From contig JABCPU010000053.1 in assembly GCA_016800925.1 (NCBI GenBank), forward strand, positions 186,001 to 250,000: a stretch of DNA of 64,000 nt. Direction: 5' to 3'. Both the position numbers and the translations under genes were made by a program. The notes under the pieces were generated by a model. It was not told the origin of the DNA. It searched no databases and saw only the letters and a program-made list of their open reading frames with translations. Origin of the DNA: Suillus spraguei (taxonomy: Eukaryota > Basidiomycota > Agaricomycetes > Boletales > Suillaceae). Shown one piece after another: positions 35,714 to 46,962 of this stretch. Each line of letters opens with the position of its first letter. The stretch's first letter is position 1.

Positions 35714-36673
35714 TGTAGCGAGAAAAGTCACGCTGACCGTCAAAACCCTGTTTTCGGCAAGCGTCTCGTTAACGTCTGCGGCGGCAACCAAAGGATTCCC
35801 TTATAGTGACGAAATAGCCTTTTCGCTCCACTAACGTGGAACTGTTCTTCTTCCGTGAACCCTTACTGGATCCTCGCGCTGATGCCCTCATGTCCCGTCC
35901 TATTCCATCTAGAATCCATTGGTGCGTAGTTTTCTTGCTTCCGCCGCTACTAAACCTACAGCAGGATTTACCTTATATCTCAAGGGGCCGCTGCACACTG
36001 CACGCCTCATAATTAAGTACCCCGTTTATTTTCTTTCTCACTACCGGACTCGCATAGTTATCTCGTACGCGCTCGCATATGTTAAAAAGGACTGAACATA
36101 CATACCGTCACTCACTTCCCGTTACATCCCTTCACTAGGACTTAGTATTAGAAATGCTCGCTAGTCGCAATCTATTTGCATTTGAACTCTTCTCCATTCG
36201 AACCACGCTCATTGATTTAACCACCGGTAACTTTACCGCTTGAAGTACTGCACGACTTTCGACTTCGCTACTCGTAACCGGACCGCAGCCAGTGATCTCA
36301 CTGGGTCGCTTTCTCTCTCGTCTGCATTTCCGCTCGTACGAAAGTTGCCGCTACCGCTACCGCACCGCCGGTAGTTATAATATTTCATCTCGCCCAAGCA
36401 ACTTTGTTCCTGCCCTCGCTAGCTAACCGTTGCAGCTATCGTTACCGCGCATGTACCGCTGACACCCCGCTAGTACCGCCGACATACCGCTACTGCCGCT
36501 AATATCGGAAATCAGAATCCTAGCAGCCAATTTAGTACTTCATTGTTTCCTTCGCACTAACTTAGAAGGAATTGCTTCTATCTGCAGTCCTCTTGGGTCG
36601 AACATCTCACTAGCGCCTTTAGTAGGATTAACGCTGCGCTTATACTTAGGCCAGCGCTAGTTTCTTCATTTCA
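35714..36673 (+). mobile_element. E4-family LTR, copy 2, within the gypsy element
   Basis: It starts TGTAGCGAGAAAAGTCACG and ends CTTCATTTCA, collinear with the copy at 29536-30507. The left flank is CCAA, but the right flank is GCGT, so no target duplication is seen. It may be one LTR of a rearranged element. This copy keeps more CG dinucleotides than copy 1. Confidence 0.75.
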
Positions 36674-37431
36674 GCGTTGTCTCACAACCTACGTCACAGA
36701 GACGAGGTTCTTGACGATGATCAAAGACGTAGAAGCAATGAGCTTCTACAAAGTTTGAATAGAGATGATAAGCTTATGAAAAGCTTATCGAAAGGAAGTT
36801 CAGGGTCGAAGATCAAGTAGATTCAAGTTAAAGAAGTACAAAGGCTATCTGCACGTATTTATACATAAGATTGAAGCGGAGCACAAATACATAAGTATTG
36901 CTGGATTAAGTATGAAGTCAGATAGCCAAATAAGAGGATGCATGCTCGTGAACGAGTCAGAGGTGTATTGACCAATGAGAATGTGCATGTGCATGAAGGA
37001 GTCATAAGTGTGGAGCCAAAGGTATAAAGGGTATGAGCCAATGAGGCGACACATGAGTCAAGAAAGGTAAACGATAAAGGGATAAAGCATAAGATGAGAC
37101 CAAGACGTCCTTGAGAGCAGATGTGGGGTTTCCATGAACCAGGAGGGTGCGCGTGCTGAAGCATAAGGTAATGCGGCAAGTGCAGAGGAGGCACTTCAAG
37201 CTTGCAAAACGAGAGAGGTGCATGTAGGCATGAAGGAGGTAGAAGGCACGCGAAGAGGGCATGTTCAGCAACGATGGAGAAGGCGAGCATAGGCAAGGTA
37301 AGGAGTGATGATGGCAAGCCAGACGAGGTAGCAGAGGATGAGGATGGAGGCCTCATCAGGATGAGAGTAGATGGCAACGCATAGGAGGAAAAATGATAGT
37401 AGGGGCGCAAGAAGGTGTTCTTGTAACAACA
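36674..37431. other. Unclassified segment in the gypsy interior, possibly another LTR
   Basis: Bounded by TGTCTCACAACC at 36678 and CTTGTAACAACA at 37431, which would be TG...CA ends of a 754-bp LTR, but the flanking bases do not match as a duplication. On the minus strand a TATA-like TATAAATACG lies near 36857. Long open minus-strand frames are low-complexity and probably not coding. Confidence 0.4.
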
Positions 37432-38831
37432 AGTGGCCTTGTCCTTCCGGCAGACATCACAGGACTTAATCTACAAAACGTCAAAATCAGCGGATCCAAT
37501 GTAAAGATACAACCTAGCTTGGGCTGTAGATAAACCACTGCCTAAACTAATATGTGAGTCTTGCACTCCATCTAGTCTGCTTCACTTGTAAGAACAAGAG
37601 CGTTCAATCATAAAGGGGGATGCCTATTAGTATGGTCAAGTTCGAGTCTAACTTGTGTGTGAAACAAGTGTCGTGGTCAGCAGTAAGTTGCTGCGGTCAG
37701 CGATGATACTGCCAGAACTAGCATCATGCATAGCGGTGCTACCGCGGTCAAGATAAGGTCAGTAACGGTTGCGTCGAGTGAGCGATGTCGAGCGGTGGTC
37801 TCAGCGGTAGTGGTAAGGTTGCGAGCGGTGCAAGGAAACAGTAAAGAAGTCCGTGGTACTTTCAGCGGTAAAGTAGCAGTGCGTGAGAAGTTCAATCAAA
37901 GTAACAGTCAAAAGTCCAGCGGTAACAGAGAACGAGCATGATGTATTAACGAGCAATAAGGAAACTTTAAAGACTATGTCCACTACTGGGTTGATCCAGA
38001 GCTAGACAATAATCCTGACCTATAGTAGGTGCAAGGGTGTAAAATCAGGCACTGTATTGTGCGGGGTACGCAGTGCTTATATCCTAATTTATATGTACTC
38101 AGAATACTCTAGGCGAGATCAGTAGCGCTGGAGTGTAGTAACCACCGTAAGTAAACATAGTGCGAGGCAACATGTAATAATGCTTGCCGTGGAATCAGTG
38201 ATAATGAACAGAGAACAAACTACGCACCAAATGGAGCTATGTGGACATGGCAAGGACATGGAAGGACATCAGTTCGTGGAACGAGGTGTGGCAGTCGGTA
38301 CGGTGTGCGGTAAGCGTGGGATGCTGCCGGTACTGCTAAAGGGGTAAGACGGCCATGGACAAGTGGTAACTCCTGTAGACGTGAGACAAGTGTCAAAATA
38401 TGGGGTTTTAAGCCCAGCGCCAATATGTTCATTACACCGAAGGTTTTCGGATGACTCACCAAGGGATTCTCCTCAGCATCACCCCACTGACACATCCGGC
38501 CCTCAGTGATGCAACGGGAACAGTACCCATCCTTTGCTCTGGACGCAGGAGCAGTCTTGGCCTTGCCAATCCATTAGGATCCGGATCTGGAAGAGTCCAC
38601 ATCACTCACCCGAGCCTCAATCAGAGCCCTCTGTCTCTTTTCCTCCATTTCCCTCCGGATCTCTGCCAACTCTATCTGCTTCAACTCCTCCTGCCTTTTT
38701 CGCTCCTCTGCCTCCTTCCACTTCTGTTCCGCCTCGGCTTCTGCTGCAGCCTTAGCAGCAGCCAGTTGCTGCTCCAGATCCGCTACAATGTGGGCAGCAG
38801 ACTTAGGGGCATTGGATTTCTTTACAGACAT
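37432..38831 (-). CDS. Antisense gene in the gypsy element: coiled coil plus twin CX2CX6C
   Basis: Minus-strand exons 38831-38610, 38561-38460 and 37470-37432 or beyond. Exon 1 encodes MSVKKSNAPKSAAHIVADLE, then a strong coiled coil of A, E, K, Q and R. A 48-bp intron with a CTAAT branch-like site ends in AAG. Exon 2 has CSRCITEGRMC (CX2CX6C). The next intron (GTGAGT to TTGTAG) contains the solo LTR 37500-38436. Exon 3 resumes in phase with CDVCRKDKATC, the second CX2CX6C. The end is unclear because the segment at 36674-37431 follows. Retention of frame and splice sites suggests a gene, not chance. Function unknown; a Zn2Cys6-like DNA-binding fold is possible. Confidence 0.6.
37500..38436 (-). 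mobile_element. Solo LTR, family E2, reverse copy inside an intron
   Basis: Reverse orientation of the unit at 40123-41074: it starts TGTAAAGATACAACC and ends CATATTGGCGC...TTACA on the plus strand (..AATGTTCATTACA). The flanks are CCAA (37496-37499) and CCGA (38437-38440), a 4-bp duplication with one G-to-A change at a CG. Confidence 0.8.
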
Positions 38832-39025
38832 GTTTAGAACAAGTTTTGTTAACAAGGATATAAAGTGGGGGTAGGAATCACTTCAGACATCTGACGTCCA
38901 TATATCTGTCGGATTACAGACTCAGCACTACAACCATCAAACTTCTCCATCGTCCCGCATTAATCTTGTCCGATCCGGATCGACGCTTCTTGTGCCTCAG
39001 GGGTTCGGCCCTAAAGGGGGGATAC

Positions 39026-39782
39026 TGTCATATACCATACTTCTGATCTTAGATCCGATCATATCCGATTGATTCTATTTCCGTCCGGTCCACAGATCCT
39101 GTCCGGATCACCCATCTGAATGTGCCCACTTCTTGCACTCTAACTCCCTTGTGGATACCTGCATCTATCTCCTTTTGTCATTCCTCCTGTTTCTGGTATT
39201 CCTGCTGTGTATGTTTCTGTCCTGTGTCACTGATCCGTTACCTGTGTTTCATTTCTGACTCGTGCTTACTGATCCGCTGTGCATTAACTAATAGACTTCC
39301 GTTATACATCGTACATAGCCCTCGGTCCTGGACTCGTTGATTATCCGTACTAGATACTTACAGTATATAAACCACTTGTAGATCTCCATAGAACCTTAGT
39401 TTGAATATCATCTTAGATTCTGCTCATTCTGTTTCCTCTGGACTTGAGTTACTTTCTGCTCTAGTCATCTTCTGAGACTTGGGATTGATTCCTTTAGTCT
39501 ATATCTCTGACTCTATCTTCAGATAGTCTACCTCTGTTAGTTTCTAGTTAGGAACTTGTTCTGAACCTAGCCTTAATCCTCGTTCTATCTCTACACTCTG
39601 GATAACCTTTGGACGTATCATATCCAATACCTTTGGATGTCCAGATCCGTCACACAACTCCTTCTGGATCTTCGGACATATACACCCTCTGAAATAAGGG
39701 GCATTACTCGGGAAAGGGGCACAGTGCACGAACTGAGGCCAAAGCCCTTCGGATCTTTCACCCTTTGAGTACAGTCTTAACA
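39026..39782 (+). repeat. 3' LTR of the gypsy element
   Basis: 757 bp, TGTCATATACC to GTCTTAACA, preceded by a purine-rich tract and followed by the target duplication ACTGA. Collinear with the 5' LTR. Confidence 0.92.
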
Positions 39783-40122
39783 ACTGATCACTTTATATCA
39801 GACTTTCTCATTCAACATCCCCTGGTCCTGTTACTACTATCTGTACCGGTGTCCCTGTCCTCTGGCTGGAGGACCTTTGACCATTCATTATGCTCTTCCC
39901 ATGGGAACAATACCACGATGGCCCAGATGCATTACCCTTCCTTGTTGATAGCAGTAATCCCAATTTGCCTTGTGTCCAATCAAAAATCTGCATGGCGTCT
40001 ATATCACCTAGTGAGGGCTCTCCCTGCAGCAAGTGTGCTGACATCCAAAGACACATCACGCACCTTGTCAACACTGCACGGGACCCCCATTCACACAGCA
40101 ATTACAAATTCCTTGTACTCGG

Positions 40123-41074
40123 TGTAACAAACATATTGGTGCTGGGCTTAAAACCCCATATTTTGACACTCGTCTCACGTCTACAGGAGTTACCACTAGT
40201 CCATGGCCTTCTTACCCCTTTAGCAGTACCGGCAGCATCCCACGCTTACCGCACACCATACCGACTGCCGCACCATGTTCCATGAACCAATGTCCTTCCA
40301 TGTCCTTGCTGCGTCCGCATAGCTCCATTTGGTGCGTAGTTTGTTTCCTGTTTGTTATCACTGATTCCATGGCAAGCATTATTACATGTTGCCTCGTGCT
40401 GCAGCGCCTCACACTATGTTTACTTATGGCGGTTACTACACTCCAGCGCTACTGATCTCGCCTAAAGTATTCCAAGTACATACAAATTAGTATATAAGCA
40501 CCGCGTACCCCACACGATAAAGTACCTGATTTTACACCATTGCACGTACTATAGGTCAGGATTATTGTCTAGCTCTGGATCAACCCAGTAGTGGACATAG
40601 TCTTTAAAGTTCCCTTATCGCTCGTTAATACATCATGCTCGTTCTCCATTACCGCTGGACTTTTGACTGTTACTTTGATTGAACTTCTCACGCACTGCTA
40701 CTTTACCGCTGAAAGTACCATGGACTTCTTTACTGTTTCCTTGCACCGCTCGCAACCTTACCACTACCGCTGAGACCACCGCTCAACATTGCTCGCTCGA
40801 CACAACCATTACTGACCTTATCTTGACCGCGGTAGCACTGCTATGCATGATGCTAGTTCCGGCAGTATCATCGCTGACCATGGCAACTTACCGCTGACCA
40901 CGACACTTGTTTTACACACAAGTTAGACTCGAACTTGACCATACTAATAGGCATCCCCCTTTATGGTCGAACGCTCTTGTTCTTACAAGTGAAGCAGACT
41001 AGACGGAGCGCAAGACTAACATACTAGTTTAGACAGTGGTTTATCTACAGCCCAAGCTAGGTTGAATCTTTACA
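40123..41074 (+). mobile_element. Solo LTR, family E2, forward copy, target duplication TCGG
   Basis: 952 bp from TGTAACAAACATATTGG to GGTTGAATCTTTACA. TCGG flanks it at 40119-40122 and 41075-41078. Taking out the unit and one TCGG joins YKFLVLG to HMQDITWGYANHV in one frame of the transposase gene, which supports the boundaries. Confidence 0.9.
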
Positions 41075-42769
41075 TCGGGCACATGCAAGACATCACATGG
41101 GGCTATGCCAATCATGTGAAGCAGTTGAAATTACAGGTATGTTTAGTCAGTGGCCATGGCCCAAGCACCGTCCTCAATCCTAAATGCTCTTATAGGCCTC
41201 CAATGAATCCTGCAAGTATATGAGGTCTCTCATGCAGCTAGACGACTACCACCGCCTACTCATGGCAATATCTGAGAATGACATCCCATGTCTTCAACAA
41301 ATCATCAGTGTTGCCTTGTGCAGTGGTGCAAGTGTTCGTGAAGTTGTCAACAAACTCGAGGATGCTATTGAGGGCGTTTATTCTCCTCAAGGTTACGGTG
41401 CCAATGACTTAGATATTACTACTCTGGTTTTGAGACCTGGGGGGCGCCAACTTCTTTTTGCATTAAATCACAAACTTGGCTTTCCTTCTCTTTGCACCCT
41501 CCATTCCAAGTCTATTTTTACCACCATCATGCCAACCATTGGTACCATCCATGACGAGCAATTTGATGAGAACATTTGGTTGGTCATTCTTGCCTCCTGC
41601 ACTGACACCACAACACTCTGTGGTGTCAGTATCATGCTTGATGAAATAGCACTTGAAGAAATGGCCGTTCACAATCACAAGTACAACAAAATCACTGGAT
41701 TGTGTTGGAAACACTCTCACCTCATTGATCCTGTCCTTTGCACTTACAACTCTGCTGTCAATGTTGCTCAGAAGATTCACAACAGTGAGGTGCACCTTGG
41801 GAAAGAGTTGACAGTCATTGGAGTCACCTGCTTTGGTGAGGACAAATTGTACCCTATTCTAGCAGCCCTGACTTGCAAGACTGTGAACACTGATGACATG
41901 CAGGGTGTCCTCTCTCATGCCATTGGTTGCTGGAAGGCAACTGGAGCAGCAGTGCAGGTCGGACTGATCTGGTTGGTTGCAACTGATGGTGATGCTACTC
42001 AACGAGCTGCAGGTCATCAGCTGTTTGTTAAAAATCCTCTGTCCCCTGAGTCCTCATTATACAGCATACTCGCTAACATGCCTGGGCTGAATACACTGAT
42101 GGGAGATAATGAGATCACACTTGACTTCAACTTCAAGCATATTTTCAAGCGTAAATTTTTGTTTTTTTCATTCAACTTGACATCTATTCTGATAACAAGT
42201 ATAGGCTTTTGCACGCTCCTCCGTAACCCAACAGGAATTGTTCTCAACAACAGGCGCATCATCAACTCGATGATGTTAGTGCATTACCTCACATGGTTGC
42301 CTGCCTACAATGAAGCCAGCATCATGAAACTTCTCCATCCTGACGATCCACAAGATGTCCCACAAACTATTGAGCTCATGCGAGCAATAATTGAGTTCTC
42401 AAATTCTCAGCAGTCCATTCTACAGGATTCATTCTTGTCCCAATGCACACACAGATTTAATGCCCATCTCCCTCCTCAGCAGTATCCTGGAATCCCCCTT
42501 ATGCCTTTTATTAATACAAAACTTTCCCTCACTGAACAAGTGCAGCATCTCAGTTGCCTTTCCCACCTCTCATTCACTATCTTTCATGTACATTGTTGAC
42601 CATTCATGTCATTCCAGCTCTACTATGACACTCAAACGACTAATAAATGTGCTATGTTTGGGATCACCAAGCAACAGGTCCTTGACCCAAACAGTCTTTT
42701 CTTTCTCAGTGATTCTGGAGACAGTCGCCTAGGAGCCCCTTCAGTGCCTTGGCCCTATAGAGTCAGACA

Positions 42770-44200
42770 GCCCACCTTGACAATGCACCCTAGGAGACGG
42801 GCCAACCCACCATGGGCCCACATTAAATTATCATCCCATGTTCTTGGGTGGGCCAGTGGACATATTGCAACCCACAGTTAGGGATGGGCCCGTGGCAGCT
42901 TTGCCTCCATGTTTCAGAGTGGGCCCATGGGTTTTAAATTCACAGTTTTGAGTGCATTGAAGGGTGGGCCCATGAGAAGCAGTGATGGTATGCAAAATAG
43001 TGTGGCAAAAGGATATCAGAAATGCTTGCCGGTGATGGTCCAGTAGGATATATGGAATGAATTCCAGTAATTGAAATAGTGAAACAGTACAATGGGGACT
43101 GGCGAGCTAACACATGGGACAGTATGGCGCTGATGTACACCACGGTTCACTGGGGAATACATTGCACACTAAAGTCGCCGATGCACTGCACATCTCACTG
43201 AAATTTCAATATTTCATTGTCAAATTGCCATTTGGTTAGTGTTTTCCCCAATCATTGATATACCTGTTAATATTGATGAATATAACACATTATTGAAATA
43301 GTGTAAACTGGCGAGGCAATACATTATCCAATAGTAGACCGGTGTGGGCACACATGAGACACCAGTGTCACCAATGTACACCACAGTTCACCAACATTTC
43401 AATATATCATGTGCAACTTTCCATTTTATCATTATTTCAACCTGACTCATGGGCCAGTGAATATTAATGTGACATGTAATGCCAAAATATGTTAATGATG
43501 AATGGTGAGGGAATACATGGGACAGTAGTGTCACTGATGCACTTCACATTTCGCCAACATTGTAATATTTTATGGTCAACTTGCTATTGTATTGGCTTTT
43601 TGCCTATTACTGATATACCAGTGAATATTGATGAATGTAATGTCTTATTGGAATAGTGTAGACTGGCAAGGGAATACATTGCACACTTAGTGTCCCCGAT
43701 ACAATGTTTTATGGTCAACTTGCTATTACATTGACATTTTGCCTATTAGTGATACACCGGTGACTATTTATGAATGTAACATGCATTATTGTAATGGTAC
43801 AGTGTTGATTGGCAAGGGAATACATTATACAATAGGGACACTGATGTGGTAGAACATAGGGAATACATTCAATAGGGGCGCCAACTCATAGTGCATGTTG
43901 CCAAAATTAAAAATGGTGCAATGAATACCGGCAAAGAAACATTAGACAGTGGCAATGTCTGCCAGTGAGCTTGCCGACATATTACACCACTGAACACCTG
44001 CCAGATAGCCTGGCTGCAATATCAGCAACATGAACATCCATGAATGGGATAGAATATTTCAATCCACATAACAGCACCAGCCATCATGTAGCCTCATTGA
44101 ACATCTGACTCATGCCCAGAAATTTTGATCACCAGGTGCAAACAGTGTGACAGGGGATCTTAATGAGAAATTAATCCTCCAGAATGAATGTCTTGCAGGC
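42770..44200. repeat. Non-coding tail with GGGCCCATG words and about 230-bp diverged tandem units
   Basis: 42770-42970 has several GTGGGCCCATG-type words. From about 43060 to 43880 phrases such as GGGAATACATTGCACAC, ATATTGATGAATGTAA, GTCAACTTGCTATT and GTTCACCAACAT recur about every 200-250 bp in about four diverged units. No gene seen. This looks like the subterminal region of a DNA transposon. Confidence 0.6.
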
Positions 44201-44333
44201 AGTAACAACAGATTGTGAAGCAGTGGCAATACAGTGTATATTTGAGTCTGCATTTTACAAAGGCTATTGACAATTCTATATACAAGTCCAAACTACAAGT
44301 ACATGAGCAAGTTTCAACTATACAAACTACAGT

Positions 44334-45260
44334 TTACTCATGTGCTGTTGAAGCAATTGATGATGATTCAACTGCAGCCTCTACCATGGAGGCAACACAC
44401 ACTGCCTCACTTGAACCCTCCACTGCACTTGGACCATCTGCCACTGGTACATTGCTGGTATTGGCAGACACTGGAGGGTGCTCTCTGACAATACTACTGG
44501 GGTCCACCACCACAGGCAAACATGCTGAAACTGGCAATGGGGGTGCAGGTGGTAGTAACTCCTGCCAAAGTTCTGCAAACTGCTCAGTGAGCTGTTTGTA
44601 GGCAGCCTCCTGCTGGAGAAATTGGTGGTTGGCATCCAGAAGATGTTCCTCACCAGAGGTCACCTTCTCCTGTAAGGAGGCGACCATTGTCTTTAATGTT
44701 GCCATTTCCTCCCTCAGGGCAAGCACAGGCACATCATCTTGTGATGACACTGCACTGGGTGCAGTTGCAGTGTTGGGAGTTGTGGTGGTGGCAGGGGCAA
44801 TGGCAGCAGTGAGACTGGTGGCAGTGGGGGCATTGGTGTTGGCAGCAGCAGGAGGGGCAGCCATGACTGGCATAGCTACATCTGGACAGGGCTCCCATAT
44901 TAGTATTAGAACACAAGGAAGAAACAAACACTTACCTATCACACTTCTCATTCAGGAGACAGGTGGTAGTAAGACCCAGCAACGAGATTGTGACTGTGTG
45001 CGGCAGGCGGCAGTTCTACCAGGTCTCACCCTGGCAGTGGTAGCAGAACCATTGCCACTGCACTGACGCTTGGACTTGTGGCAGTGTGCACACACAGTCA
45101 GTAAACCACCGGCAACATTATAGCCTTGCCAGCAGATTAGTTGCCTCTCTACACAGGCACCACATCCAGAAGCCCATACCGGGAGCTCCTTCAGTGACAA
45201 ACTCCATACTATACGGGTCACCTGACCCACATAATATCCCATCAAAGACAGGCCAGCGGA
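44334..45260 (-). pseudogene. Transposon-associated gene with twin CX2CX6C and coiled coil
   Basis: The minus-strand exon upstream of 44952 reads CGACVERQLIC and CAHCHKSKRQC, two CX2CX6C clusters 13 residues apart, followed by a basic Arg-rich stretch. After an in-frame TGA (44952-44954) the frame continues MRSVI, then an intron (GTAAGT to CCAG) leads to an Ala/Thr/Pro-rich linker, a coiled coil (LREEMATLKTMVASLQEKV) and an acidic Ser-rich tail ending at 44334. The TGA would be CGA before one C-to-T change, so the gene is probably inactive. The first exon is not located. Related layouts are at 38 kb and 62 kb. Confidence 0.65.
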
Positions 45261-45371
45261 CCATGGGCCGAGGTTATGTATACCCTCGATGTTGATGGAT
45301 GGGCCGGGGAGAATATTATTTCCAATGGAGACAGGTGGGCCACAAGAATTTTATTTTCGGGAGAGATGGGT
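45235..45371. repeat. Subterminal repeat copy with GGGCC words
   Basis: CATAATATCCC, GGCCAGCGGACCATGGGCC, GATGGGCCGGG and AATATTATT occur here and in the same order at 48226-48345. The two are direct copies about 2.99 kb apart, separated by LTR insertions. Confidence 0.75.
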
Positions 45372-45376
45372 GGGCC

Positions 45377-46922
45377 TGTTACGACCATGCAAAACCAGAG
45401 ATTAGTAAGAAGTCCTGGTCTTACATGGGGTTGTACCAGAGGGTTGTAAAGTCGAAGGGGCTTGGCCTCAGCTCGTGTGCTGTGCCCCTTACCCGAGTAT
45501 GTGCCCTTAATTTTGGATAAAGTCCAAGGGAGAGTTCTGATGAACTCTAAGGCAGGATAGCTCGACAGAGCTCCAATGGACTTCCGGATGAGCGCAGGAA
45601 TGCGCTGGAACTATTTCCGGAAGGTAGGGAGTAATGGTAACACTACTGGAACAAGCTTCAAGTAGAACAGATGAAAGATGGACCGCTGGACAAAGTCCAG
45701 GGCAGGATAGGAGCAGAGCTCCAGAGGGAAAGATGATCCATAGATGTCAGAGGATAGGATAGGATAAGATGGATCCGGAGGACTAGGGGTCCGAAGGTCC
45801 GAAGCTCGGAGGAGCAGAGGAGCGGATGAGCAGATGAGTGGACAAGCGGATGAGCGGACAAGCGGATGAGCGGATGAGCGGACAAGCAGATGAGCGGACA
45901 AGCAGATGAGCGGATGAGCGGACAAGCAGATGAGTGGACAAGCGGATGAGCGGATGAGTGGACAAGCGGATGAGTGGACAAGCGGATGAGCGGATGAGCG
46001 GACAAGCGGACAAGTGGACAAGCGGACAAGCGGACAAGCGGACAAGCGGACAAGCGGACAAGCGGACAAGCGGACAAGCGGACAAGCAGACGAGTGGATG
46101 ATCAGACGAGCATAGCTCTGTGGATCTCAGAGGAAGTGTTGGCTACTAGAGAGGAGTAGGTCCGGATATGGTGTAGAGATAGTATAGACTACTCCAGACA
46201 AGGTCCGGAATAGAAACAGACAGTATAAGACTACCAAAGGTAGAGTCAGAGGTGAAACAGATGATAGACGGAGATGGACGAAGTCTGAAAAGATTATAGG
46301 ACATAGGATCAAAGCTGTGGCCTAGGGAGTGATCCCATAGGCCAGAGTCGGAAGCTTACAAGGGCTGGAGCCCAAGTGCAAGAACGGAAATGGAGTTATA
46401 TAGACATGATAACAGGATACAGAGCAATCAAAGGAATATACAGAAGTAGGAACAATGAATCAGACTAAGGCCTGCAGGAGTTGTACTACAAGTTTATATA
46501 CTGTAGGAGCATGCCGGAAGGTAAGTACAGATAGTCCGAGGCTATGTCTGAAGCATATGGAAACACATTAGTAAGTACAGCAGGACATAAGGCTATGAAC
46601 TCAGAGATGAAGCTGGTACAAAATACTTATCAAGACAGGGGCAGAGATCACCAAGAGCCGGAAGCACAGAGATACCCAAAAGCCGGAGACACAGGTATAT
46701 TCTAAAAGGGGTAATGCGCAGGTGCATGGGAATAGTTCGGATATGAACTCGGATCGGATATGGACACAGATTGGATATGGACACGGATGGATATGGATTG
46801 GAGTGGGTGGGTGGATTGGATATGTGAACTGGATTGGATGGGTGGATTGGATATGTATAGATTGGGTGTCTGGATGTCCATGGATTGGATTTGATCTAGA
46901 CCTGAATGTACGGTATATGACA
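45377..46922 (-). mobile_element. Solo LTR of a second gypsy-like family, target duplication GGGCC
   Basis: 1546 bp from TGTTACGACC to GGTATATGACA (reverse orientation, since family LTRs start TGTCATATACC). Flanked by GGGCC at 45372-45376 and 46923-46927. Parts such as CTTGGCCTCAG and TGCCCCTTACCCGAG match the 3' end of the 31.5-kb LTR in reverse, so the families are related. It contains a minisatellite. Confidence 0.85.
45818..46095. repeat. 8-bp minisatellite GACAAGCG / GATGAGCG
   Basis: About 33 octamers alternate between GATGAGCG-like and GACAAGCG-like forms; the right end is a pure run of GACAAGCG. All three minus-strand frames are open through it as Ser/Pro/Leu/Cys repeats, which is a by-product of the repeat and not a gene. 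Confidence 0.95.
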
Positions 46923-46962
46923 GGGCCAAGGGAAACATGATTTTTGATGTTGACAGATGGGC

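Larger units (their letters stand above)
31519..39782 (+). mobile_element. Gypsy-type LTR retrotransposon, defective, target duplication ACTGA
   Basis: Two near-identical LTRs (31519-32276 and 39026-39782) start TGTCATATACC and end GTCTTAACA. The element is flanked by ACTGA at 31514-31518 and 39783-39787. A purine tract (AAAGGGGGGATAC, 39013-39025) precedes the 3' LTR. Internal order is gag with zinc knuckle, aspartic protease and reverse transcriptase, as in gypsy/Ty3 elements. The pol region stops at the start of RNase H, where an E4-family LTR sits; integrase is absent. The remaining internal part holds more LTR-like sequence and an antisense gene. It is inserted in the BED/P-like transposase gene. 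Confidence 0.9.
30590..42750 (+). pseudogene. Decayed P-element/THAP9-like transposase gene with BED-like fingers, split by two insertions
   Basis: Pieces: 30590-31518, 39783-40122 and 41075-42750. The 5' part has two related finger segments, WTLHCPDCKVWCQ and HWTLQCPDCDR, each followed by a conserved SHQGSKQC or NHQGSKKC, i.e. CX2C...HX5C as in BED fingers. The 3' part is an open frame with MLDEIALEE (D codon 41640), VATDGDATQRAAG (D codon 41985) and LDFNFKHIFKR (42123). The order and spacing resemble the P-element/THAP9 RNase H fold (LDEM, DG, DxxHLLK); this is my inference. A 54-bp intron (42151-42204) lies after FKHIFKR. In-frame stops at 30779 (CAA or CGA to TAA-type), 31027 and 31297, and frame breaks after 42430, show decay. 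I recall this ORF as an abundant unnamed family in agarics. Confidence 0.7.

Noticed and set aside
36859..37410. Minus-strand 183-codon ORF inside the gypsy element
   Set aside because: Low-complexity Leu/Ser/Pro composition, overlapping open frames and LTR-like borders; only its first codons after 37470 fit the antisense gene.
45611..46085. Three overlapping minus-strand ORFs of Ser/Cys/Pro/Leu repeats
   Set aside because: They are translations of the octamer minisatellite; 8-bp units open all frames.
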